From the NCBI GenBank assembly GCA_964440655.1, contig CAYTTA010000065.1, forward strand, positions 1 to 11,101: 11,101 nt of DNA, written 5' to 3'. Under the pieces are notes generated by a model. The model was not told where the DNA came from. It saw nothing but the letters and a program-made list of their open reading frames with translations, and made no database searches. The DNA comes from CAYTTA01 sp964440655. Lineage in GTDB: Bacteria; Bacteroidota; Rhodothermia; Balneolales; Balneolaceae. Positions 1-8,416 of this stretch are shown piece by piece; position 1 is the stretch's first letter, and the number at the start of each line of letters is the position of its first letter. A program made the translations under genes and the position numbers.

Positions 1-3000
1 ACAGTTGTCCAGGGTAGCCACCCTGACCCACCGTCAAGGAGGAAAGCGTAGCGGTCTGCACCTTCAGCGCTTCGACAAACGTGACCGAAAGCGGCTGACC
101 TTCCATAATTTCATCACTCTTGTCCTCATTGAGGTATGCGTGAATGAAAAGATCACCGACCACGGTAGAGGAGAGAAGAGTCTCTGCTGTCCCGTTCTCA
201 TCGGTCGGGACAGAAGAAGGATTCAATGCGCCCGCAACTTCAGGGACGGTCGTGAAATAGACCATCACACCCTGCTGGGGAACAGGGTTTCCATAGGCAT
301 CACGAAGTTGTACGGTGATGGTGGACTGGGAAGTGCCGTCTGCCTGCAGCAGCAATGGAGCAGCACTCAAAATGGAACCGCCGGCCCCTGTACTGATCTC
401 ACCCGGAGAAACAGGACTGGTGAATGGCGAACCGGAGATGCCGGTACCATTCAGTGTGATCGTAATCTGATCACTCCCTGCGTTGGTGGGTGTATAGGAG
501 AGGCTATAGGTGCCATCTTCATTGTCGGTGACGTTAACCGTGGCACCGGTATTGGCTCCCGCCACCGTCGCGGCAACTGTCGCTCCTCCGACCCCGACCT
601 GGTTTCCGTTGGCATCCTTTGCCGTCACCGTGATCATTGTCACCTCACCGGCCTTCCCGGCAGGCACCGTTGCCGTGGAGTTGCCTGCGGAAACAGGACC
701 CGGAATATAGGTGACCGTCTCTTCCCCGATCAGATCTCCGGTTGCATCACCCAACCGTGCGGTCACAGTCCCTGATCCGGTCTGAGTGGGCGCGGTCAGG
801 ATTGCCACGATCTTGCCCTCACCATCCGTGGCCAGGATGCCGCTGGCATCCAGGTCCCCCGTGCCCGTCAGCCCGAGATAAACATTCACGCCCGATCCGA
901 CCGGGTTGTTGGAACCATCCCTTACTACAATCGTAATGGCAGCCTCGCTCTCCCCGTCAGCAATGATGGTTAAAGGGTCCACTTCCAGAGACGATTCCGC
1001 CGCATCCGGCTCCCCGACACCNNNNNNNNNNGCGTAATGGTCTGTGATGTCACCGGGTTCAGTTCTTCCGATTCATCCGCCTGAAACTCGATCGCATAAT
1101 TACCGACCGGGCCGCTGATACCCAGATTGGTGAAGGCGGCTTTGCCCGATGCGTCGGTCGCAACCCGGGTCGTCCCGATCAGGGAACCTCCAGCACCCGT
1201 ACTGATCACCGCCGAGATCTCAATTCCGCTCTCCGCTACCGCATTCCCTTTGGCATCTCTCAGCTGGACGACCGGTTGCTGTGCGAATGCAACCCCGCTT
1301 TGTGCCGTGGAAGAGGGCTCCTCCAAAAGTGCAAGGTAATCGGCCGGTCCGGGATCAAAAGTGACACTGATCTCACCCACCCGGTCTCCACTGTTATCCG
1401 TTCCCCGGTACCCTTCGACCGTGACTGTATTGGCCAACTCGGCGGTGAGGCTGGTTTTGGCCTGACCGAATAGGTCGGTGATCCATGGACCGGAGCCGAG
1501 CACGCCAGTACCCTCCTTCAACTCAAAAAATACATTCTCCCCTGGCACCGGATTCCCGGCAAGATCCAGGATGGTGATGGTCAGCTCGTACTCATCCACC
1601 CCATCGGCAATGACTCCTCCGGGTGGATCGAAGGAGATCGATGAAGCGCTGATGTCCACTGTGCCCGGCAAGACATTAAATGTCAGATCCGAGGAGCTCT
1701 CATACCGAAGAACATCGTGATCTGATGGATCATACATTCGGGCCCAGATATAACGCCCCTCTTCAACCGCGTACATCGTAAACCCGGGCACCTGCAGCAC
1801 TCCGTTTTCAAACTGATGGACGGCCGGTGCAGGAAGCACAGGAGACTGCCCTCCCGGGGATGTGCTGGCATCCGTATCCCACACAACCCAATAGGAATCA
1901 TTCAGATTGGTGATCTGGTTTCCATCCTGGTCAACAAAATAGATCCGTGCGGCGAACGGAATGCCTGCTGTAATTTCCTGGGTCTGGGCTCCCCCCGATT
2001 CGTTGTTGGTGTCCAGCACCAGAACATGAATATGGTCGGGAGTGCCCGGCACTACATTGAAAGTTAGCGGGTTGCTGATCAGGGCCGGATCGTCGGAAAC
2101 GGCCTGAATCGTCACAGGACCTGCCGTGTGTCCGGTAGGTTGGAGCATCAGAGTCCCGTCGGTGGCAACACCGGTCAGTGCCGTGGGGCCACCGATTGTC
2201 CCTGTCCCTGTCTGCTCCAGACTGATCTCCAGATTGCTGTGCGGACCGGGACCCACCTTGTTTCCAGCGGCATCCCGGATGGTGATGGTGAATTGCCGCT
2301 GGCTTCCTGATGGCAGATCCGACAGATCGCCGGCAAGTTCCAGAGCTGCCGCCACCGGAGACGCCACTACCGTGATCGTTCCCGACTCGTAAGCGGTCAT
2401 CCCGGCACGTTCAGCCTGTACGTTGGCGGTTCCGATCAATGCTGCGGAAAAAGTGGCCGATCCATCCTCCGGATTGACCGTCAGATCATCCTCAACCACG
2501 CCGCCGGTGAAGGAAGACAACGACCACTCCGCGTCATCCACCATTTCGACAAAGTTGTCGTATTGATCCCGGGCGATGGAGTAAAGGGTCAGTGAAGATC
2601 CGGATTTAAGAACCTGATCAACGAACGGCCCCGCACTTCCATCCGGAGCGGTCTCCACATAAAGGCGGGCAGGTATATTTGGAGCGACTTGGCTGGCAAA
2701 CGGGCTGCCCGTTAGGGTGACCCCGAGAACAGCAATGTCAAACCGATCTTCACCCGCTTTCTCAGGGGTGTATTGAAATTCGTAAATCCCGTTGCCCAGA
2801 TTCACCAGATCAAGGATGATCGGGGCATTGACACCCTCGTCCTGGATGGCAATATCGGTTGCAACCAGATCGGTGATCGGATTCTCCCAGGCATCCTTTA
2901 CTGTAATCGTGATCGTGGTGACTTCTCCCGCCATTCCATCAGGCACCGAGGCGCCGGAGTTGGCAAGCGAAAAGGATCCTGCACCGACCATCACCGGGCC

Positions 3001-5526
3001 GTATCGAAGCTCCTGCAGGCCGCCGCTGGTGAACTCGAGATAGTACTCACCCGCCGCTCCCTCTATGGCGAGGTCAGTGAAAACCGCCTGCCCGTTCTCA
3101 TCCGTCTGAATCGTAGTGATCCCGGACAAGGATGCCACGGCTGGATCGATTGCCCCTCCCGATCCATCCACGAGTGCGACCGCAACCGGAACATCTTGCT
3201 GCTGTACCGTATTGCTGTAACCATCCTGCAGCTGGACAACCGGCTGTGTATCAAATGCTGATCCGCTTCTGACCGATTCCGATGGTTCTGTGTGGAGAGC
3301 AAGCCCGACCGCATCACCCGCCGTAAACTCAACATTCACCGATCCGATCGGGGGGCCGCTCGTATCCGGTCCGATGTAGGCGCTTACTGTCGACTCACCG
3401 GCTGTCTCGGAATTCAGCATCACTACCGCCTTCCCGTCCGGTCCCGATTCAACCGTGAGCTGTGGCCCGGCCGAACTCCCCTCGGAAAGCTGCCCCAGAT
3501 CCACGGATAGTGTCACCATGGCGCCCGGTACCGGGTTGTCATACGGGTCAAAAACCTCGATGGTAATGGTTGCCTGCAGACCCACTTCCCGTTCTGTGAA
3601 ATCGCTCGATATGGTGGAGTTGCTGCCGGATGGATCCGCTGGCAGTACAGAGACATCAAGGGTTCCGGAAGTGAGCCCAGTACTGCTTCCGGTAAGTGTC
3701 TGGATACCGCTTTTGGTGTTTGAAAAGCGAAAGTCTATAGGACTGTTTGGCTGACTCGGCGACCCCGGGGTGAAGGTAACTTCCTGAATCGGGTTGCTTC
3801 CGGATGCAGGATAAAACACGGGATTTCCTGTCGAAGAGAATTCGACTTCCGTTTCCTCAAGCACCCGGGTCGGATTGCCGTCCCCGTCCACCACCGACAC
3901 TTTGAAAGGTTCTTCCTCGGATGATATCACTCCGGCAACCAGCGGGGTGCCCGGACCACCTGTGAGTTCTACAGCTGCCGGTTTTCTCCAAAGTGCTGCT
4001 GAGACTTGCTGAGTGTCTGAATTCAGATCCAGTGTCCGTACAGGCACTGCAGTATTCCCGCTACCCGCCCCGGTCCAGGCGTGGAAGTGAGTATCCGTGT
4101 CCGGTGTGACCGTCAATTCGACCGGCAGGTTCAGCGGGATATTTGTCCAGGTTTTGCTTGTTCCTTCAGAGGTCTGAAACGTTACCGGGCCGAAAACCCC
4201 TTCGAACATTTCAAAATTGCTGAAATCCTCTCCGATCCCATCCAGCAGCTGACTGACATCATCCAGCATCGAAAAAATGGTATTCCACGCCGTCACATCC
4301 TCTCTTTTTGTGAGAGTCACACTTCCGTTTCCCGAGCCGACAAAGGAAAATTGAAGCTCGGAAAGACAGGCCATTCCCGGTAAGACCGGTTCGGGACAAC
4401 GTTTGGCGGGATCGCCTTGGGGATTGTCGACCCAGTAGTTTCCGTCGATGTCAGAAGATCCGGCAGGCGGATCCTCGTCACCTTTCGGATTGGAAATGTG
4501 CCTCGAACCAACCCCGTAATTGTTCCCAAAGGTGACCCCGCGTATGTACAAAGAGGTAGAGGATGCCCCTTGGACAGCGATTCCTGCCCCACCGGCGATT
4601 GGATTTTCCTGATCAAAATCAAACCCGTCGCCGATGCTGTTTCCCGAAATCTCGCCGCCAAGAATGGTTAAACTGCTTTTGTCCTGGGCAATTACATGGA
4701 TGGCTCCTCCTTCCCCTCTCGTGGCTACAATTTCGGTTCTGTATCGGTTTCCGATAAACTTTGAACCGATCGACCAGAGGTTCGATCCATGAACAAAGAC
4801 CCCTCCCCCGTGATGCTTGCTCTGATTGTTAGAAATTTCCGATTCAATCAGATAGAGATCCCCGTCATAGACATAAATACCCCCTCCCCTTGTATCATAG
4901 GCTGTCGGTGATGCATCCCCCAGCACGATGTTTTCTGCTACGGTGGAACGAATGAGAATGGCTGTGCCGGCATTTATATAAATGCCTCCCCCTCTCCCGC
5001 TCTTTCCCACCCCGGCATCATTTTCATTCTGAATGACGTCTGAGTTTATCAGATACAGTACTCCGCCCCCAATATATATCCCTCCCCCACCCTTATCGGT
5101 GGCACCCGAGCGAAGTTTCCCGCCGGTGACGGTGACATTTTTCAGGACAACTTCTACCTCATTGCCAATTATCTGCATCACCCGGGAAGTGGAACCAGGA
5201 GCTTCCGTCACCAGCCGGATGGTCGCCCCGCTCCCCTCACCCACAATGGTGAGGTTTTTGTCAACTACAAGTTGGGAATCAATTTTGTACTCCCCTTCCT
5301 GAAGCAGCAAGATGGCACCAGCAGGAGCGTCTGTAATCACCTGACGCAGACTATCAGAAGGAGATACATTGATAACCTGCCCTGCCGCCATCAACGGAAA
5401 CAGCAGCAGAAACAATAGAGAGGTGAGGCCGGCAACGTATGACCGAAACCTCTCAAAAGAGGGCTTGTGAAGTGAAGCCGTTCCGCACGCAAAGCCCGAT
5501 TGGGCAATCCGGTACTTGTCTTTCAT
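1..5526 (-). CDS. Giant exported beta-helix / Ig-repeat surface protein (partial, interrupted by a gap)
   Basis: Likely a secreted or surface-attached adhesin-type protein; its substrate or partner is unknown. Residues are counted from the ATG at 5526. Residues 28-48 form a hydrophobic signal segment ending in MAAGQ after a long basic n-region. Residues about 51-379 are a right-handed beta-helix with recurring GGGIY-type turns (near 146, 180, 214, 240, 273, 312), closed by GNYWVDNPQGDP, a common end motif of such helices. Residues about 390-512 resemble a divergent InlB B-repeat. Nine Ig-like domains follow to the gap and three more lie beyond it (about bases 997-698, 697-401, 400-74). Types include Big_1/invasin-like and filamin-like (DGTYSLSYTP...GSPF). 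The frame shifts by one across the N run but stays open to base 1, giving at least 1,838 visible residues. The C-terminus, and so the anchor or secretion signal, is outside the window. The start could also be the ATG at 5541 or the TTG at 5574; none has a clear Shine-Dalgarno site. It follows the OmpA-like gene by about 120 bases. Confidence 0.88.
1022..1031. other. Scaffold gap (10 N) inside the giant gene
   Basis: Ten unknown bases. On the minus strand the right flank codes for the end of an Ig-like domain (...SQTIT) and the left flank for the start of a Big_1-like domain (GVGEPDAAESS...). The two open frames differ by one position. If this is one intact gene, the true number of missing bases must leave remainder 2 on division by 3, which ten does not. 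The N run is therefore a placeholder, and the stop at 970-972 is read in the wrong frame. Confidence 0.95.
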
Positions 5527-5586
5527 ACAACCCGAATCCATTTCTGCATTGCTTTTCACCGCCGGGTCGCACAAACCCCGTCACTT

Positions 5587-5623
5587 CACCGAAGCGGTGT
5601 CTGAATTGTTCTGTATTGTTCTG
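5587..5623 (-). repeat. Tandem 10-mer and small hairpin in the spacer upstream of the giant gene
   Basis: On the plus strand CTGAATTGTT is followed directly by CTGTATTGTT and a further CTG (5601-5623), a 10-base tandem repeat with one mismatch. Next to it CACCG AAG CGGTG (5587-5599) can form a 5-base-pair hairpin. No U-tract follows the hairpin on the minus-strand transcript, so it is not a typical terminator. The position between the OmpA-like gene and the giant gene could suit a regulatory or processing site. That is inference, and chance is possible. Confidence 0.4.
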
Positions 5624-5647
5624 CCGGACGTACTGCCTCAGTGAGCC

Positions 5648-7327
5648 TTACTCCGCCCCGCCCCGCTGCACCGGAACCAGCAGGTTCACCTGGCGTCCGT
5701 CATTGGACAGAAATCCTTCGATAAGCCTCATTCGACTGTCGCCCTGCAGGACGGTACGGACACGATCAAAGGGAATCCCCATCAGAATCAGCTCCTGACG
5801 GATCCGGTCGGCCCGTGCCCGGATCAGAGCCGCCCGGACACCCGGACCGTGACCCGCTTCTGGACGGCTGTGGATAAGAAGCTCCAGATCGGGCCGCTCC
5901 TGAAGAAGCCAGTAGACATGCAGCAGATAGTCCCCCGCCTCTTCGTCCAGCTCCAGACTCTGCCCTTCAAACCGGATCCGGTCCGAACCGCGGATCGGCA
6001 TCCCCGCCTGGGCACCGAGATCGGAGACCGCCTGCAGACGCATGCCGTCCGAAGAGACCGGTACCAGCTGCTCGCTCCCAGGCAGCTCACCCCGCTCGAT
6101 CTGAAAATCGACCCGGCGGTCCAGATGCTGCGTCGCCTCGTAGTTGTCCGGATCGCTCTGGGGGAACCGATCGCGAAACGCCGCCAGCCCCACACGGTGG
6201 GGTTCAATTCCCCGCTCGATGATCTCGAGCCAGACGGCCCGCGCCCGGCTCTCGGAGATCATGTCGTTGATCACATTGCTGCCCGCCGCATCGGAAAAGC
6301 CCGATACGTAGAGAGTAAAGCCGGGATAGCGCTCAAGCTGGCCGGCAATCTCGTCAATCACCGGGTATCCGTCGGGCTTCACAACGGCCGAGAGCACATC
6401 GAAGTAGATCGACTTCCGGTCGATCGCCTGCAGCTCTGCGTAGGAGAGGCGGTCCGATTCGATCTCTACCGGAGTGGTGAGTGCAAGCTCCATAACGGGA
6501 TAGAGGACGGGATCCACCGGTATGCGTGCGCGGGTGAAGCGGGGAGCGGGTCCGGGGCGCAGGGGCGCGGCCGCCGGCCTGCGACCGGTCAGGAAACCGA
6601 GTCCCACCGTCACCCCCCAGAATCCGTGACGGAAACCCTCCCCGTGCAGAGACAGAAAGTGCAGTGAGTAGTTGTAACCGGCCTGGAGTGAGAGAATCGT
6701 GGAAGGATCCAGCCGGATATCCACCCCTGCACCGGCAGGAATGTAGGGGTTCAGGCTGGGAGAGTAGCTCCAGAGGGGAGAGGAGGGAAGCGTCGGATCA
6801 CCCCCCATGGTAAAGGGGTCGTCGGGTGAAGGGATCTCCACAGGCCGGGAGTAGAGAAGACCCACCCCCGCATAGAGATAGGGGCGGACTGATCCGGCCG
6901 GGAAATGAGTGCTTCCGGACCGGCTGCCTGCAACTCCCGGACCTGGCCCTGAAGATCTTGCCGCGGCGCCCGTTCCTGCCGGGCCGCCTGATCGTCCTGC
7001 ACCTCCGAATGGGAGAAAATGGTAGTTGATCCGGTATTCAAGCGGAATCAGACGGGTTCGATAGGCCTTCCCGGTGGCAGTCGACAGGGAGAGTCCGGCC
7101 TCACCGCTCCACTCCCCACCGGACCACCACCCGTACCGATGCCGGAGATTGACCCGAAATGAAACATTTGCAAGGCCGTCATGGAGGGAGGTCTCTCCAC
7201 GCAGTGCACCGACCTGCAATCCGATCGTAGTAGGAAAAGAGTCGGCCGCAGTGGACTGCGACTGCCCGGTGACCGGGACAAGAAGCAGACACACCCCCGC
7301 CGCAACCAATCGTAACGATGACTTCAA
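5648..7327 (-). CDS. Outer-membrane beta-barrel protein with two tandem OmpA-like domains
   Basis: Outer-membrane protein of 559 residues, probably tethered to peptidoglycan. Residues 1-24 are a signal peptide (basic start, hydrophobic core, GQSQS region). Residues about 31-249 show alternating aromatic/glycine strands typical of a small beta-barrel, interrupted at 108-140 by a Gly/Ala/Ser-rich stretch that may be a loop. A Pro/Ala-rich linker near 250-265 leads to a first OmpA-like domain (about 305-412) with SGFSDAAGS and HLDRRVDF; D346 and R405 match the residues that bind diaminopimelate in the family. A second, diverged copy spans about 449-553, where these become E490 and Q546. The start is TTG: an in-frame TAG lies five codons upstream and the basic signal n-region needs this start. 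AGGG lies just before it. It is encoded upstream of the giant adhesin-like gene on the same strand, possibly co-transcribed. The assignment to OmpA family is firm; the exact barrel type is not. Confidence 0.85.
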   Translation of the reverse strand: MKSSLRLVAAGVCLLLVPVTGQSQSTAADSFPTTIGLQVGALRGETSLHDGLANVSFRVNLRHRYGWWSGGEWSGEAGLSLSTATGKAYRTRLIPLEYRINYHFLPFGGAGRSGGPAGTGAAARSSGPGPGVAGSRSGSTHFPAGSVRPYLYAGVGLLYSRPVEIPSPDDPFTMGGDPTLPSSPLWSYSPSLNPYIPAGAGVDIRLDPSTILSLQAGYNYSLHFLSLHGEGFRHGFWGVTVGLGFLTGRRPAAAPLRPGPAPRFTRARIPVDPVLYPVMELALTTPVEIESDRLSYAELQAIDRKSIYFDVLSAVVKPDGYPVIDEIAGQLERYPGFTLYVSGFSDAAGSNVINDMISESRARAVWLEIIERGIEPHRVGLAAFRDRFPQSDPDNYEATQHLDRRVDFQIERGELPGSEQLVPVSSDGMRLQAVSDLGAQAGMPIRGSDRIRFEGQSLELDEEAGDYLLHVYWLLQERPDLELLIHSRPEAGHGPGVRAALIRARADRIRQELILMGIPFDRVRTVLQGDSRMRLIEGFLSNDGRQVNLLVPVQRGGAE

Positions 7328-7374
7328 TACCCTGAAACACTACAGTTATTGTGAAACCAAGCGAGCTATTCTCT

Positions 7375-7399
7375 TCCTGCTTAATGCATGTCAGCAGGA
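7375..7399 (-). repeat. 7-base inverted repeat in the leader of the OmpA-like gene
   Basis: TCCTGCT (7375-7381) and AGCAGGA (7393-7399) are perfect inverted repeats with an 11-base loop. They lie about 50-70 bases upstream of the TTG start, in the 216-base AT-rich spacer between the ankyrin gene and the OmpA-like gene. This could be an mRNA leader hairpin or an operator. No U-tract follows, so termination is unlikely. A TACAAT-like -10 element sits just upstream (7424-7429 on the minus strand) but I find no matching -35. Confidence 0.35.
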
Positions 7400-7543
7400 C
7401 CACAATTTCACAAAAACCAGGGTATTGTACCGTTATGATTTTTTAATACTAGACGGGAAAGAGATTGGTTTCTCTGGAGATGGGCGCAAATATGCTCTCA
7501 CATCAAGCACACTCATCGCACCCCGGATGAATCGCCCACCAGT

Positions 7544-8233
7544 TCACTCGTCGTCCATATCGACATCTTCGGGGATATCATCATCCACGATGATATCATC
7601 CATTTCAGCGCCGGAATCGTCCTCCTCATCTTCATCCTCATCCACCACGATGGGGGTGGTCTTCTTCACCTCCGCGCGGGCGCCGACACGACGCAGCTGC
7701 ATGGCGATGTCCGTATTGTCGTTGTCGAGGGCGAAATTGAGGGCGGTATCTCCGTTCTTGTCTTTCAGACGGACATTGGCGCCGTTGTCCAGAAGATACT
7801 TCACCACTTCCGTGTGACCTTCACGGGCGGCGAGCATCAGGGCGGTGTGTCCCCACCGCTGCTGGGCGTTGACGTTGGCTCCGGACTCCACCAAAAGGCG
7901 GACGGCATCCATCTTTCCCTCCCTGGCAGCAACGATCAGGGCGAGATCGCCGATCTTCACCCCCTGCTCCAGAAGATACTTCATGATTTCGATGTTGCCG
8001 GCCTCTGCCGCCCGGTTCAGGGCGGTCCCTCCCATCCGGGTCTCCTTGTGGGGATCCGCCCCGTTCTCCATCAGATATTTCACTACCTCGAGATGGTTGT
8101 TCTCGGAGGCGAAGATCAGAGCTGTGGCTCCGTTCTTATGGACCTCGTTCACGTCCGTGCCGTTCTTGAGAAGGCGCTTCACCTCCTCAAGATTCCCATC
8201 TTTTGCGGCCTGCAAGAACGGGGATAGTTCCAT
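7544..8233 (-). CDS. Ankyrin-repeat protein with acidic C-terminal tail
   Basis: A 229-residue protein without signal peptide or membrane segment, so probably cytoplasmic. Ankyrin repeats bind other proteins; the partner cannot be read from sequence. Six repeats are visible: about 4-33, 34-67, 68-95, 96-127, 128-160 and 161-188, with the classic G-TAL-x-AA...G-H-EVVKYLL-x-NGA pattern clearest in repeats 2 and 5. Repeat 3 is short: its end and the beginning of repeat 4 lack the usual NxxDxxGxT turn. Residues about 198-229 are almost entirely Asp/Glu (DEDEDEEDD and similar) with scattered Ile/Val. The start ATG at 8233 has GGGTGA a few bases upstream. It lies between fmt and the OmpA-like gene on the same strand, but 183 and 216 bases away, so it is probably a separate unit. 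Ankyrin family is certain; function unknown. Confidence 0.9.
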   Translation of the reverse strand: MELSPFLQAAKDGNLEEVKRLLKNGTDVNEVHKNGATALIFASENNHLEVVKYLMENGADPHKETRMGGTALNRAAEAGNIEIMKYLLEQGVKIGDLALIVAAREGKMDAVRLLVESGANVNAQQRWGHTALMLAAREGHTEVVKYLLDNGANVRLKDKNGDTALNFALDNDNTDIAMQLRRVGARAEVKKTTPIVVDEDEDEEDDSGAEMDDIIVDDDIPEDVDMDDE

Positions 8234-8279
8234 GTCGTCACCCGGTTAAACGGTTATCAAATTGATTTGCGGTAACACG

Positions 8280-8309
8280 AATATATCAACAGAACATTCC
8301 GTATTTCAA
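8280..8309 (-). promoter_or_regulatory. Likely sigma70-type promoter of the ankyrin gene
   Basis: On the minus strand TTGAAA (8304-8309) and TATATT (8280-8285) are separated by 18 bases. Each hexamer matches 5 of 6 positions of the TTGACA/TATAAT consensus. The expected transcript start near 8272 gives a leader of about 40 bases before the ankyrin ATG. If the organism uses a Bacteroidota-type sigma factor (TAnnTTTG), the fit is poorer: the same site reads TATATTCG. Confidence 0.45.
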
Positions 8310-8335
8310 CAAAATCGGCAACAACTGCAAGAGTT

Positions 8336-8410
8336 CCGGCCCGGCCGGGGTGCAACGATCTGTTTATCAACACTTTCGATGCGGGAGGAAATTTGTCTTC
8401 CCGGCCCGGC
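8336..8410. repeat. Two copies of a GC-rich 10-mer between fmt and the ankyrin gene
   Basis: CCGGCCCGGC occurs at 8336-8345 and again at 8401-8410, 65 bases apart, in a spacer that is otherwise AT-rich. The first copy continues into CCGGGG, so it can also self-pair. No U-tract follows either copy, so neither looks like a factor-independent terminator of fmt. Function unknown. Confidence 0.35.
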
Positions 8411-8416
8411 GAAAAA

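Noticed and set aside
5..775. Long plus-strand open frame opposite the left end
   Set aside because: It is a shadow of the minus-strand Ig-domain coding sequence; its translation is Arg/Cys/His-rich and resembles no family.
5849..6667. Plus-strand open frame of 272 codons opposite the OmpA-like gene
   Set aside because: It is antisense to clear OmpA-domain coding sequence and has no recognisable domain.
7460..7475. AGAGA-TTGGTT-TCTCT stem as terminator of the ankyrin gene
   Set aside because: Only five base pairs, mostly A-T, followed by three T and then GC on the transcript strand; too weak to call.
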